From Sweltsa coloradensis (Eukaryota > Arthropoda > Insecta > Plecoptera > Chloroperlidae), in assembly GCA_024449915.1 (NCBI GenBank), contig JAMZAV010001282.1, positions 310,001 through 374,000 on the forward strand: a stretch of DNA of 64,000 nt, given 5' to 3'. This document shows, piece after piece, positions 41,165 through 54,045 of this stretch. The notes below the pieces were generated by a model that searched no databases, was not told the origin of the DNA, and was given only the letters and a program-made list of their open reading frames with translations. Each line of letters begins with the position of its first letter. Position 1 is the stretch's first letter. The translations under genes were made by a program, and so were the position numbers.

Positions 41165-42980
41165 TAGACTCGCCCTACTATAACAGCCAGCAGTGGAGGG
41201 TCAGGGTAATGTGCGGTCTCTACAGTTTACCGGGTTTAGAACACATTGGCAGGTTTATTATCAGTCCGAGTCCTAGAGCGGCGTTGCCACATCACCCAGG
41301 AGAGGAAGATTAGACCCACTCTTTCCATCCCGCACGTAGGCCTTGTACACTTTGCAACGTGCACAGATTTCTAACACATTTAACACATTTTTATTATGAA
41401 GACGTATCACGGCTAATTATTTCCTCTATCGAGTCCTGATTAATCGAAACTAATCGATTTAAATTTTACAATTTTATTTACATATATCGATAGATAATCG
41501 ATTTACAATTTTGCTCACATATTTATAGATAATGGATTATTCTGCATTTTCAGCGTTCTTTCTTGTTTAGGTCATGTAAACCCGAAAAATAAGTTTTGTT
41601 TCTTTTGCGTTCCTAAATAAACTCAAATTGAATTACAGTAATAATGTATCAATCCTTTAATCACTCTTCTTAACCATCGTCATTAAAATATTTTACTAGT
41701 CAATGTATGTTTGCCTTCATACATTATGTAGTTTTATGGTGATGTTCTACGCTTTATTTTACAAGAATATACATTTGTATTATTAGTTGGTGTTATTACT
41801 GCATAAATCAGAAACAAAGGTATAAACACTTGTTTATATTTGTGATGTTTGTAGATCAACTAAAAAAAAACTTTATGACGAAATAACCCTAAGTAAAAAT
41901 TTCTTAAAATTCAAACCAATCACCACACTACTCTGTTGAAGGTGTTCGTTACACCGAGCCGACTATACTTCCGGATAAGCCCCTCCCCCTCTCATGAAGT
42001 GCTGATCTTATCCCTACACGTTTTCTGCCCCTTGAACCTATACTAGGTGAAGCCTGGTTTAAGCGATCGAGTTACTCATTAAGAGTCACCCCCGTCATTA
42101 CCTCCCACCAGGTGCGCTAACTAGAGTCCTGGGCCTTGACAATATTAGTCCCAGGTAAAGAGAAACTCCTACCTCTCAAGTCTCAACCAGTAAGTCTTAA
42201 CTCACGCAGCTCGGGGTGGAAAGTATCTCTCGCCTGAGAAAGAAATCCTCGCGTTCTTATGGGCTGATTAATTATTTTAAAGCTTACATAACTAACTATA
42301 GGAAAGTTGTGCGTGCGTTCACACACAGTTCTTATAGGTTTAAGACTGTTATTAAGGATTAATGAAGAGAGAGGGTTAATATTTATCTTTTAATCTTTAA
42401 ATCATTAAACTTAGACATCGAGACTCGATAAATATATATACGCGTCTGAGCATGCCGGCAAAACGCATAACTTCTACTTTGATATAAGACTAAAGTGAAA
42501 CACCTTTCTTATACTCTTTAATATTACATCCTTAAACAAGTCCTTAATCGTTCATGTAGGCTCATCATTAACAGAATGATGTCAATATTGTAATGCCTAC
42601 TTTATGTTTTTTGTATTCAACTTTTAAACGAGTACAATAATTTTCCTAGAAATAAATTAATTATCAAATAAAAAATTAGGCTATGTCCTCAATTTGGAAA
42701 CTAGTCTTGCAATAGTAAATGGGCAATCAAAACATAATTATGTTTTCGGTGATGGTTCTACAAGATGTCCATGTTGGACAACTTTAATATCTATGTTTAA
42801 TATCTTGCGATGCAGTATTCTCTTTTTAAAATTAATTCAAATAATAGAACTACATATTTCGTAAAGCCAAGCCATACAAAGAAAGCACGGATCATAACTG
42901 CATTACATATTATCCTCAAAATAGCGTTCTTATCCAAGTTGTGTATCATTTGATAACATTCGGAGCTCTTTCATATGGAT
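41165..42980. other. Unassigned sequence, no gene recognised
   Basis: 41940-42250 is moderately GC-rich and C-rich without an open frame or a match to the families defined here. The rest is AT-rich. Confidence 0.3.
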
Positions 42981-42986
42981 ATAGAT

Positions 42987-43048
42987 ATATGTTTCTAGTT
43001 TGTCTGGTAATAAAAGGATATGTTTCTAGTTTGTCTGGTAATAAAAGG
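42987..43048 (+). repeat. 31-bp tandem duplication
   Basis: ATATGTTTCTAGTTTGTCTG followed by GTAATAAAAGG occurs twice in a row and essentially without mismatch. Confidence 0.9.
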
Positions 43049-43107
43049 GCAGAGAGAAGTTTCTTCTGGTGTATAGTAAGCTCTTCATTGCTCTGTTGTG
43101 TTCCACC

Positions 43108-43527
43108 CATTGATATTAAACCCCTATAGTAGGCTAGATTAGCAGTCTCCTATACCTCCGCACAGGCGCGAGCGTAGCAAATTGAAGACTCAACCGGACC
43201 ATTTCAAGATGGCGATTTGGTGTTTTAATTTATGCTTTTTTAATGCAATAAAGTATTTTACTGGATTGTTTGATATGGTTTTAGCTTGTGCAGCATGGTA
43301 TTAAACAAAAGAAACAATACGAAGTGATTGCATAAGGGAATTTAGTAATCATTTGGTGTTAAAGGCTAGTATGCTTACCTGTCAACCTGGCGGCAATCTT
43401 GAGAACTATTTGGCCACAAATCGCTCCCATTTGATTAACATGTAAACTGTCATTTTAAGATGGCTTCTAATTGTACCGGAAGTGGACCACCGACTGCTGG
43501 TCTAGCCAATTATATAGGATGTCTATG
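43108..43527 (+). mobile_element. hAT-like MITE, complete, 8-bp target duplication
   Basis: Seen: 420 bp, starting CATTGATATTAAACCCCTAT with AGTAGGCTAGATTAGCAGTC, ending GACTGCTGGTCTAGCCAATT with ATATAGGATGTCTATG (imperfect inverted ends of about 39 bases). GTTCCACC is repeated exactly at 43100-43107 and 43528-43535. Knowledge: CA...TG ends with an 8-bp duplication are characteristic of hAT elements. No transposase is encoded, so it is non-autonomous. Almost identical to the copy at 57897. Confidence 0.9.
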
Positions 43528-43539
43528 GTTCCACCACAG

Positions 43540-44600
43540 TCAGTGAGCGCCGATACAATCCAATCAATACAACACACAGGGAACACATGTTTTCACATAG
43601 CAGCTTATTATTGGAGGGTGACAGGTGTCGGTCAGCCTACTCGTGAATGTTTTATACGGACAATCGAATTGTTGCTTGTTCCTCACCCCTGATAACGGGG
43701 TACTTCACAACACACCGCTGTCACAAAGATAAACTGTAGAAGAATATTACATCCACGGCAGTATATCATTACATATCCAGTACCTGTCAATACGTTTTTG
43801 CAAGTTTGTACATGTTTTAGCCCTTTCAAGGCGTCGCCAATTGCGGTAACGAAAGTTCTAAACATTTTTGCGCTTAACTTAGCTTAATTTGTTTTTGTTT
43901 GGTAAATAAAAAATAAAATACACAATTGTTTCATAATTCAATGGGTCAAATAGTGTCTTTTTTTAGATAAGATTGAAAATATACTTATCTGAAAGGTTAA
44001 AAAGGTTTTTAAAAAAGGTTAAAAAACGGAAAAAATATCAGTCTCGGAAAAGTAATAAATTTTCAGTTCCGCTGTTATTTGAGGAACACAAAATCTTAAA
44101 CGTGAAAAACTAATTCGGATAAAATCTAGTTTTAGAAATGCACTTCATATTTAATTTTAATTATTTTTTTATTTTCTTATTCAAAATCCATAATTTACCG
44201 AAAGTTGTTAAAAATCATGATAAAAAATCAAAATTAATACCAAAAGTTTTAGAAAAACTTTGGAAGTTTTATTGGTTGATTAGTGATTAGTAGTGCAGCT
44301 CTCCTCTGAGCATTGTGTAGTGTCCTTCCTGGCAAAGTCTTCATTCAATACAGCTACTACTTATTTTTAATTCAGTGTTATTATTGTAATGTATTTTAAT
44401 TCAAATATATTCTCATCACTTCATCTTGAGTAATTCTGTGATTGAACCACACGGTTACTTACACAAGAGCGAAGTGAAGTTAGCTTCAACTGTTTGTTGT
44501 CTCGAAGTTTACTACCTCGCAACGCTAACTGGGGGAGAGAGGTTCACCCAGTAACCAGCGTGATGTATGCAATCGAGTTTCCAAACAGGAAGTCGGGAGT
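43540..44600. other. AT-rich stretch, nothing recognised
   Basis: No recognisable gene or element ends. Confidence 0.3.
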
Positions 44601-44603
44601 TTA

Positions 44604-44617
44604 CCCCCCCCCCCCCC
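44604..44617 (+). repeat. Poly-C tract
   Basis: Fourteen C in a row, followed by TCTCG. Confidence 0.9.
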
Positions 44618-44619
44618 TC

Positions 44620-45915
44620 TCGTAGCCAGAAGAACCGTGGAAGGAAGAGTTTTATTCCTGCTATTTTCATTCAACTTTCTATTGTGAGCTGTTCCTCCTC
44701 TCTCTTTCTTTCTCTTTGATAAAAAGATTGATAGATGAATAACAATATATCAGCAACGGTAAATTTAAAATGTTTTAATATAGGCCTAAGATGAATGAAA
44801 GGTGATTACATATTATCGAACTAACAACACTCGCCCCAATGAAATAATGCCAATCGTGTATTCGTCATCAAAGTCGGAAGCCAAAAGTTGATTTGTTTAT
44901 TTTATTTACGTAGTTATTAGCGTATGTCCAACTAAAAACGTTTAAAAAGAACAGCTTAACCCATTGGAATACTTCGACGAGTCCTACTCGTCCATTTTTC
45001 GGGGAACTTTAAAGGTGTGCTAAGATACAAAAATCAACGTTTTTAAAAAATGTCCCAAAATTTTGAAAAACATTGTCGTGTTTTTTAAATTTTGAGAATC
45101 GCATTGCTTGTATGAATTTTATTTATGATCCAAAATCCAAAAGAGTAGAAAAGAACGAAAACAGAGAGAAATTTTGAATATCAGTAATTTCAAAAAAGGC
45201 TATCATGCTCAATTTATTAACACAAAAATGTTATACGAATGAAAAATTTGGAAAAAATATATTTCCAGATAATCATAGAAAATAACTGTTTTATTTCAAA
45301 TAAATGGGATATCAAATCCAAAATTTGACAAAATTTTCGAAATATTGCCCCGGACAAAAAGTCTTAAAATTAGAAGAGAAAAATACAATTTTATATTGTA
45401 TTGATTCATTCATTCATATTTTATTGTAAGTGTTACTGAAAGAAAGAAAAATACAAAATAAATTGTTTTATTATTTCTTAATTTCATTAATCGTGATACC
45501 TGTATACTCTCCCGTAGGTGTTTTCATGTTAAATACAATCTAGAAATAATAAAAAAAAACTATCTTTACCAAGGTTGGTTTAACTATAAAACATGCTACA
45601 AACATTAACAATATTTGTATTGAATGATTCGTACATTACCACTGATAATCTAAAATATTTACAGAGTATTAAAACTTATGATACACAACCATGCTGTCCG
45701 TCGCTCTGTGTGAAGTAACAAGTTTTCCTTGACTGTACCGCTCGTCTTCTGTGTATGGACCCCCCCGCACCCACACCGTCAAACTCTCTTCTATTATTCA
45801 CGCGGCTTCTAAGTCGCTGTCTTGCATTATTCCTCTTCTCCCGCTGTCACTGACACGATGCACGGCCGAGGTGGAGCTAGTAGGGGTTGACATCTGCTGA
45901 TGTCGGTTCTGCCTA
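44620..45915. other. AT-rich stretch with small hairpin, no gene recognised
   Basis: GACGAGTCCTACTCGTC at 44977-44993 is a perfect 6-bp hairpin. 45690-45900 is richer in C. No coding signal. Confidence 0.3.
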
Positions 45916-45919
45916 CCCT

Positions 45920-46378
45920 AAAAGGGGCTATTACCCCCCAAAAAAATTTTTTACCACATAATCTATAGCATAATACTACACTCAAATGACCGCGACTGTG
46001 ATATTAAACGAATTTCTCAATTTTTTGGATCCAGAAATTTTGAAAAATTGGCGTTTTGGGAAATTTCTTAAATTGGCTTTTACCTGTTTCTTTTTTGTTC
46101 CACATAGATACTAGATCATCATATCAATCTAGAATGGCCCGTTACAACATCGTGTCTTGAAACTGTGTAGGCCCAAATATACTCTCAAACACGAAAAATA
46201 TGCATTCCAAAATCACACCCCGTCTTGGTAATCAGCATATTTTGACCGAACTATACTTGCCCAATTTAAAAAAATATATATAGAGAGAATTTACAGAACA
46301 GGCTGTCGAGAACGTCAATAATGGCCAATATTTTTTGGGGTCAAAATCCTTTAAGGTCACGGGGCATAAAGATCGTCT
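45920..46378 (-). mobile_element. CR-6 element, truncated at right
   Basis: AAAGGGGCTATTACCCCCC start, GTTTTGGGAAATTTCTTAAA, ATCGTGTCTTGAAACTGTG, AATCACACCCCGTCTTGG, CGGGGCATAAAGATCGTC, where it stops. The last third seen at 37269 and 54480 is missing. Confidence 0.75.
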
Positions 46379-46517
46379 TCTTCACTATTCATTCATTTCT
46401 ACAGGACTTACACACTTACAAGACTTTTCCAATATTTTTGGTTTAGTCAAATTCTTGACATCGTCGTCTGACATAACTGATATTAAAATTATTGTCCTCG
46501 TAGAATCAGAAATTTAA

Positions 46518-46712
46518 GAAATGATCACGTGGGATACCTGCCAGGGTGCAATGCATGACCCTTGTCAGGTGTGATGGAGTTAGGACAATGGTGAAGGGAA
46601 TGCTTGAGCGCTGTTTAGGATGACTCACTTCCTTGCATTCGCATTTACGACTGAAGAAAACCTCGGAAACAAACTTTCAGTCAGGTTTCCCGGTTTCGGG
46701 ATAAAACGGGGA
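46518..46712 (-). mobile_element. SINE-1 copy, decayed
   Basis: CCAGGGTGCAATGCATGACC, GAATGCTTGAGCGCTGTTTA, CTTGCATTCGCATTTACGAC and TCAGTCAGGTTTCCCGGTTTC in inverted order. The tRNA-like head is cut after TCGGGATAAAAC. Confidence 0.75.
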
Positions 46713-47129
46713 TAAGAGTTAGTTAAGGGAACAACATTGAAATAAAAAACAATTGTTCCAAAACAAAAACCGAGAACAATAATAGTTTGTGCGGATAGAA
46801 AGTGAATCAAGTCTTGGACAGAAAATGTCTCCGTCTTTAGATTTCTTTTTTACTTTAAGAGAGAATGGGACACATTTAGCAGTTAGCAAAGCTATTCGCT
46901 CGGCCAAGATGCATCCGACGTATATGAAACTTTGCAAAGTTGTCAATAAAGCATACATGGACAGCCCTGCGGTCATAGATTTTCAAAAATTTGTCTTAAT
47001 CAGCCAGAAAAAATCACGAATATGGTCAATTTTGGAGTTTTTAACAAAATCAAAATTCGCAAAAACTAATTTATTTTTTATAAATTATTTAAAAATAAAA
47101 TTTGGAAATGTGTTACTGTAGAGCCCTAT

Positions 47130-48060
47130 ATTTCCACATTCTTAACATATGTTCAAAATTTCAAACACCTGTGATGTCAGTCGGCCGAGAACGCATGTCC
47201 TATACCTACTCTCTTAACTGTCTCTTGTCATAGTCTCGATCCAATCTAGTATCAATATGTTTCATTCATAGTTGTTTTGTGTTGTCACATTGGATAAAAA
47301 TATGTTTGCCGAAGAGATGTTAAACAGAGAAAGATTCTCGATACTTTCCTCTCATATTTCACTTGCTAACATTACAGGAGTACCAACTTCTCATCAAACA
47401 ATTCCCCAGCGAGATTCAGTAGTACCAACATCCAGGACTTACTTTCCGGTGCTCGAAGCCAAACTCCCCTGAGTTATCGGACCGGAGTTTGTTTGACTTT
47501 AATTAGCTGTTCTTAAATGGCTTTTGGAAAGTCCCCCCCCCCCCCCTCCCCTCCTAGAGGGAAAACAGACCAGTACAAGCTCTGGTAGTTATTGCATGCG
47601 CGGACTGGTTCTTGTGTGGTTTATCTGACAATAAGAAGAACACTCTGAGTTTATTGAACAACTTTGAGTACACAAGAAGCAACAAGAACATCGAGCTGAC
47701 TCGGCGAGAGGGTTTATTGAAAATGTGAGATTCATAAATCATACGCGAGATAACTCAAATGTGATTCGAAACTTGGAATTATTTTCCTAACGAAATCTGT
47801 TCACATTGAAGAAATTTGTCAATTAGTATAGTTTCGTCTTCCTACTCAGAGTTTCAAGAAGCGATTTCAGAAAGAAATATAATGTTTCTATCTAACATGG
47901 TGGAAATTCATTTTCACGAATAATATTATGGATATAATTTGTAAATATAAATTGAACTGCTGATTTGTATCAAAGTAAACATTTAACCCTGATTAAATTT
48001 TTCATTGGTAACCTACCCAGCAACAATTTTAGTTGTCTATATAACTAGGTATTTTATTTT
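47130..48060. other. Unassigned, with poly-C tract at 47533-47546
   Basis: A 66-codon frame at 47272-47472 shows no domain. Fourteen C occur at 47533. Confidence 0.3.
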
Positions 48061-48061
48061 T

Positions 48062-48490
48062 ATTTTTTAGGTATTAGGGAATTGTGATAAGAACGACCAA
48101 GGGCTGTTTAATAAGACTCATTCTTAATGTAAATAATTATTTTGACTGTACACTGCACTTGTAGAAAAAAAGACAAAGATAATATAGAATGAAACAATAT
48201 TTCGACGACTATTCAGTTGTCTTGCACAGGTTATCAAATTTTAAACAAATACTTCCATCTCATTTTAAGTCTTCTGAATTGTTTCTTTCTACGGTCTATC
48301 TTTGTCTGTATTTACAAGTCAGTGTCCCAAATTACTCATTACATTATTAACCTCGTTTGCTCTAAAAGTTTGATCATTATAATACGAGTCAATCATTTGG
48401 ATTCGCATTAACAACTGAAGAAATTGTTGGAAAACCCTTTCATTCAGGATTGCTGGAGGCGGGGATCAAACGTGTTCTAATTTCGGCGAT
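48062..48490 (-). mobile_element. SINE-1 copy split by about 260 bp
   Basis: The left part (48062-48125) has GGGAATTGTGATAAGAACGACCAAGGGCTG-type sequence. The right part (48385-48490) resumes with GGATTCGCATTAACAACTGAAG and TTCAGGATTGCTGGAGGCGG. The intervening 48128-48380 is AT-rich and has no recognised ends. Confidence 0.6.
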
Positions 48491-48494
48491 TCGC

Positions 48495-49500
48495 TACTTA
48501 TTCCTTTAAATCGCAATAAGCTTTATCGAATAAAATGTAACCTGCTTTATCGACGTACTCTGTTTTGTCTCCGTCTATATTCTGTATTGTAGTAAAACCT
48601 TTTTACACTATATGAAATCTAGCCAAATCTTGATCGTGGATTTCTTTAAAACAAGTAAAAAATATTATGTCCTACAGGAAATAAACCATAAAACGTATTG
48701 GAGCAAACTATAAAGACAGTGGTGCACAACCGTTTCTGCTCTCGAGAATAATATATACTTTTAATCTTGTAATCCAAAAGTTTTATTTTTCCATTGGTGC
48801 TCTTTATTACTTAGAATCCGTACTACTCTAGTCAACCGCTTTAGGGGATGTCGGAGAAAGTGTTTTAGGTGTCTTCTTGACTTCAGACGTGAAATTTACC
48901 GTCTCAAACCCTCCAACAAAATCGAATTACATAGCGAAAGTGTCGACGACGCATTTTAGCAAGGAAACAATTTATTATTGCATCTAAAAGACGGCTACAT
49001 GGACTTGCCAAAAAATGTTTTTCTTTTGTCTTTTATTTCAAGTTGTTCTCTCTTGATAAAATAAAGAACAAGGATGTTGTTTTCAAGCTACTACTTATTC
49101 ATATCTTATTTGGAGTCTACATTTGAGTTAAAAAGATTTTTTAACTCGAAATTCATAATTCATAACTCGATTTTATCAAAATTGCTACGAGTTTCGAAGA
49201 GAAGTCGTAACTATTTGTAAACATTTGGCGAATGTTTATGCAAATGTTTTTACGGAATATATTTTCGGTTATTACTTAGGCGCATTTTCTAGTTACAGTC
49301 TGGGCTAAAACTCATAATAATATAATGTCTGGAGATATGTAAACTTTTTTATGTAGGATGACCCAGTTTATATTACTGGCGTTAAAGCAACTCGGTCTCT
49401 GCCCTGCTTTTAAATTGAATTTATTTCTATCATCATATATAATTATATTATATTATAGTGGTAAACAGGCCCTTACGATTACATGTCTATCTTTAGCAAG
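48495..49500. other. AT-rich stretch, nothing recognised
   Basis: A hairpin GAGTTAAAAAG...TTTTTTAACTC lies at about 49124-49147. No coding or element signal. Confidence 0.3.
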
Positions 49501-49504
49501 TGTT

Positions 49505-49775
49505 TAACTAGGTATGTTGGAGAAAGTTTTGTGAATAGAGTTAGTAAATTAGTGTTGTTTTAGGGCACAACAGTGATTGTGAATGGAATATCCAAGAGCT
49601 GTTTAAGAGGACTTAATCCCATTATTCGCATTAACGCCTTATAACCTTGGAGTGAAACCTTGGGGAAAAAATGAGTAAAACCCTGGAAAAACCTTCATTC
49701 AGGATTGCCAGTCTCGGGATTCGAACCCGCGATCTCCTGAATCATAGTCATGTGCGATACACTCGACCTACATCT
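49505..49775 (-). mobile_element. SINE-1 copy with internal duplication
   Basis: GGACTTAATCCCATTATTCG, CATTAACGCC, GGGATTCGAACCCGCGATC (B box complement), CCTGAATCATAGTCATG. The segment CCTTGGAGTGAAACCTTGGGGAAAAA.. shows a short internal repeat of the ACCTTGG unit. Confidence 0.75.
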
Positions 49776-49779
49776 ATGT

Positions 49780-50830
49780 AAATATCAGTTAAGGTATTTA
49801 TTACAATCCAGAAATTACAAAATCCAACTCGACTATGGATTTTCTCCTGTCTAGCCATATCGAAAAATTGGTGTTTCACTTGAGTTTAAATTACTATGTA
49901 TAAATTAAATTGCCTTATTTACTTGTAAAATATGTTTATCTATTAAAGATTAAACGTGCACAAAATGTGTATGCATGGACAATTAATAGTTTATTAATGC
50001 CAATTAATACTATTGTAAAACCCCTTGATAAGTTTATTGAATTAGATTAGATTTTGAAAGTATGCATGGCACTTGAACTTTTTGTCCTCGAAAGTACTTG
50101 TGTATTTAAATTGTGAAAAAGTGCGACGAAAGTGACTATTAACAAACCGTCTGGATTTGAACTGTATTACCATCTCATTGGCATAGCTGACTTTGCAATG
50201 GTGCACGCGCACTTAAACTTATATTATACAGTCATGTTTAAACCTGGCACGGGACAATATGAAAACTTAATAGAATAAAATAAACGCCTTGATTTTAAAT
50301 TTTACATTAAAGTACTGATCTTGTACTTATATCGAGTGTGGATATTGCACTGGAATTGTGGTTTTGCTTTGTATCGGTTCATATGGACTTTATATGAAAC
50401 GGCTGCATTCAAAATTTATTATCCAAAGTTGGCTAGACTGAAGTTATCTCTTTATTATAAACTTTCACCTCACTTTGGCTCTTTCTAAATGATGGGATTT
50501 CATTTTTCGTTGTACTCAATATACTTTCTGGTACGACCCTAAGGCTATTTTCTATCTTTTCATGTGAATAGCAACGTAGAGTGTGTAGTCATGAGACTAA
50601 TATTCAATTGAATCTAGTACAAGCGTGTGGATTTTCACCATGAAATTCCTTTGTAAAACGTTAGAACTTTTTTTTAAACATTCCAATTATAATTTCTGCC
50701 TGATTAAATGAAAACCAATTTACAAGGAGGTTCTTTGTTATTTTTTAACGAATTGGCACTTGGACATTTAACAAGGCTTAAAACCTTTAGCCTAATAATA
50801 AAAGTTGTCCTTATAGTACATGAGTTTCTT
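49780..50830. other. AT-rich stretch, nothing recognised
   Basis: No motif seen. Confidence 0.3.
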
Positions 50831-50834
50831 GTGT

Positions 50835-51200
50835 GCGCATTGCTCTTTATCAAGGACAATGGTTTTGGTGACCCTGGGGGTAAGAAGAGTGGGGTTACCC
50901 CCCAGGAATTTAAAAAATGTCCCTACATATTTTGAATGCGTGAACACGAGGCGAATACTTTCTAGTGCTTAGCATACCCGGCACCTCCACCAAAACTTAC
51001 AGTTAAACATTCATACATTTCATTCATTCATTTTACAAAACATGATAAAATACCAAATTTACAAATTTAAAAATACCAATTTTCAAATTTACTAAATTAC
51101 AAAACGTACAAAACTTGCCAACATCAACTTATAAACTGAATTATTTTATTTTAGTATTCTTCTCCGACAAACCGTTGATTAAGTAGCTTCGCTCCCTGTT
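50835..51200 (+). mobile_element. Family E element
   Basis: TGCTCTTTATCAAGGACAATGG, GGTGACCCTGGGGGTAAG, ACCCGGCACCTCCACCAAAA, then CTCCGACAAACCGTTGATTA and AGTAGCTTCGCTCCCTG at the right end. The left (CCGT)n end is lost. Confidence 0.7.
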
Positions 51201-51204
51201 TTTA

Positions 51205-52370
51205 GTACCCCGGTACGCGTGCTAGTCATTATTGTGTGACAGTAAATGGGACGAGTGAATGATGTCAACATGTATGCTTAAGCGTTCGCCTCATTCACAG
51301 TCGATTGCTCCTTGACAACCTGGCTTTAAGAAATATTCTGTATGTTTGATCTTTTTAGTACAGACCTCTACGCAGATTTAATGACATTATTATTTTTTAT
51401 CAGGGAACCTTCGAAATCTCAAAAAGTATACTTTTCACGTATAGGTTCAATCACAGAAAATGTTTTCATGAATATCCCGCTTGTATGGATTTCTATTTTG
51501 TCCAACGTTTTATTATTACTATTAATTATTTTCAAATTTGCAACGTACAGTTATAAGACCTATACATAGCATATGGTGGAAAAAGAGTAAAAGGGCAAAG
51601 ACCCAAAACACAAGGTGTTTTGTCACCATTTTCTGTCTAGAACTTTTGACTTTGACCCCTATCACGAACCAATTGGTACATTGGTGGTTAAGTTTAGTAT
51701 GTTTTATGGGGCCCTTGGTCACTGAAAATTCTTAAAACATTATTAGTTTCAAAGCATAAACATTAAATGTTTTGTTTGCTTCTTGTGCAATAAAGATTTT
51801 CCACTTCAATTATATTCTTACTTCCAAAACCGAATTTCTTACTATGGAACAACGACTAAACGAAAATACCTTCTTTCTTAACAGGCATTTCTCAGAAACT
51901 CTCCCTGTTGTTTTTCGTTTTATATTTATTTACCTGGAAATAATACGAAATAAGGGAATCTTTGCTTTATCAAAACAAACCATCGTTTCTCTAAAAACAG
52001 CTGAGTTCCTATAATACAATCGTTTGTAGAGAACCCTTGGTTTGTAGAGCCAGCTGCTGTTTATGATTTGCTTGTTTTGCTTATGAAAATATCACCGTGG
52101 ATCTGCCCAAAGTTTTTCAAAGATCAAGGTATGTCACTCAAATGTATTTGCGACAGATTTTGACGATATCAAAATTGAATCCCTATTCGTAATTCACTCA
52201 AAGTAATAAAGCAAGGGTTGAAGGTGTTCATTCATGTTAGTGAAATGAACCGGCTTAAGTACGATTTAAGTCGGAACCTAAGCTGGGATTCATTGAAAAC
52301 ATAGTTGCCAAACTTCTCTCGTGGCAACAAAGGGTGTCAGAAATCAAATTACTTGGCAACATTGTATGTA
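51205..52370. other. AT-rich stretch, nothing recognised
   Basis: Frames of 60-80 codons show no domain. ACAAACCAACCAATTGGTAC-type patches are short. No element ends. Confidence 0.3.
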
Positions 52371-52436
52371 TCCTGTATAAGTCACGCACACTCACAGAAC
52401 ATACGCGCACACACACAACACACACACATACACTCG

Positions 52437-52850
52437 CACGTTGGTCTTGTGGTTAGCCTCTCTACTTCCAATGCAGAAGGTCCAGCGTTCGATTCCCGCT
52501 TTCGGTATAACATTTTCAACTTCTGATGTAGACTTAAGTCCATCAGTTCTTGGCTAAGAAATTTTTAAACGGTGACTTTGGAGCCGTCCTAGCAACGATG
52601 GCACATAATAAATTCTTAGTTTGTTCCGAATCAGATTTGTTGATTAGAAAGCCCACGGCTGGAATCGTGTCCAGCTTGATTGATCGGTGTTTTCGACTGA
52701 AATATGCTGATCTCTAGTTGGTCATTGTTCGCCAGTCGATGGTGTCGGCGCCTACAGGGTTGGCTTGGTCGGCTTTAAATTTAATGTCCCCCACTGAAAA
52801 TCAGTTATGTGACTGAGTGGGAAGACTCTAAATACGAACTTATTTTATTT
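52437..52850 (+). mobile_element. SINE-B, complete copy
   Basis: CGCACGTTGGTCTTGTGGTTA (box A), CAGCGTTCGATTCCCGCT (box B), CAGTTCTTGGCTAAGAAATT, GGAGCCGTCCTAGCAACG, GATTGATCGGTG, GGCGCCTACAGGGTTGGCTT, CCCCACTGAAAATCAG, GTGGGAAGACTCTAAATACG. Preceded and followed by CA-rich microsatellites. Confidence 0.9.
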
Positions 52851-52890
52851 ACGCACACGCACACGCACACGCACACGCACACGCACACGG
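52851..52890 (+). repeat. (ACACGC)n microsatellite
   Basis: About six tandem ACACGC units directly after the SINE-B end. Confidence 0.95.
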
Positions 52891-52899
52891 GACCTCGCA

Positions 52900-53600
52900 A
52901 GACGCTAAGACTTCATCTAACTAACTTACGAGTCGGGATGAGGCGGCAATCACCTAGGGCTTTGTTTATTAGGCCTCGGGTGTTATTAGGAATTCCTTCA
53001 GGCCCGAGCTACTAGTGATGTTACAGGGACTAACAGTTGAGTTGACAAGAGGGAAGGATACTTCGTGAGTTATTAAACAGAGCCACTCCTTGGTTTATTA
53101 TTACTCCAAAGTAATTACCTAGGGATGAGTTTATTTATGTCAAACTCAGGAAACCTTGCCGCTTACGAAGTTATTAAACAAAAAGGTGATCAAAACAACA
53201 AAGTAATTATGAACAAATTAAGGTTAAATATCGTTCATAACGTTATATAAAAGAAAGAAATGAAGAAATAAGGAAGATGAAATATGCATTCCGCGTTTGT
53301 TGGAAAGGTTATGTCATATGTGATATATTAAATAAAATATTGAATATTAAAGAAACATTTAAAAGTGAAGGAAATATAATTCAAATGTTTATAAATAAAT
53401 TTAAAATTAACAGCAAAATCATCCGTATGAATACAAATTATATTTTGGACAATCCAACCTCATAAGAATTAAGTATTAGAAGATGCGATTCTCGAAGTAA
53501 GTAGCGGTAAAACCACCCACCAAACAGACACTACGACGCATTGTGTCCTGTCTACGATTGGAATCATTCATAATAACAGTGTTTTGCGCGCTATCTAGGT
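52900..53600. other. Unassigned sequence
   Basis: 52905-53160 is moderately GC-rich (GAGTCGGGATGAGGCGGCAA, CCTTCAGGCCCGAGCTACTA) with no open frame of note. The rest is AT-rich. Confidence 0.3.
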
Positions 53601-53614
53601 TCTCTCATTCCCGG

Positions 53615-53800
53615 AAACTAGAGGCGAGCTCTGGTGGTCGTTTACTGGATCTCCCTTTTCCCTTGACGACCTACCTGACGACGACGATGACGAAGACGAT
53701 GACGACTGCGACATGAGAATCCTCCCCTTTCCAATTCCCATATCCCCTAGGCAAGAGTGGCGCATTATGGCCTAACGGTTGACGCGCCCTTTAAATGAAA
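53615..53800. repeat. Family G repeat with GAC/GATGAC tract
   Basis: GAAACTAGAGGCGAGCTCTGG, TGACGACGACGATGACGAAG, CCCATATCCCCTAGGC, CGGTTGACGCGCCCTTTAAA. Same order as 14355-14600. Confidence 0.75.
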
Positions 53801-54015
53801 ACTTTACATCACGAATTAGTGAATTTGTTATTTATGTTTACATTTGCAACCTAGGATTGTGGTTTTACACGACTCTCTCTTCTCTCCAACTCGGCCAGTC
53901 TTTTTTCCTTCATCATTCTCTGCCTTTATTCTCTACTAAATCGTTGCTATTTTCCCATTTTTCTATTACCCATGATTGGCATTCTTTCACTTTCCAAACC
54001 CCACAGTAGAATCAT

Positions 54016-54045
54016 TCATTCAATCAATCAACCAATCAATCAATC
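54016..54045 (+). repeat. (AATC)n microsatellite
   Basis: CAATCAATCAACCAATCAAT and related units. An 11-C run follows at 54170-54180. Confidence 0.85.

Noticed and set aside
46789..47121. A 110-codon plus-strand frame
   Set aside because: No domain. Parts resemble repeated phrases at 39755 and 55195, so it is likely repeat-derived.
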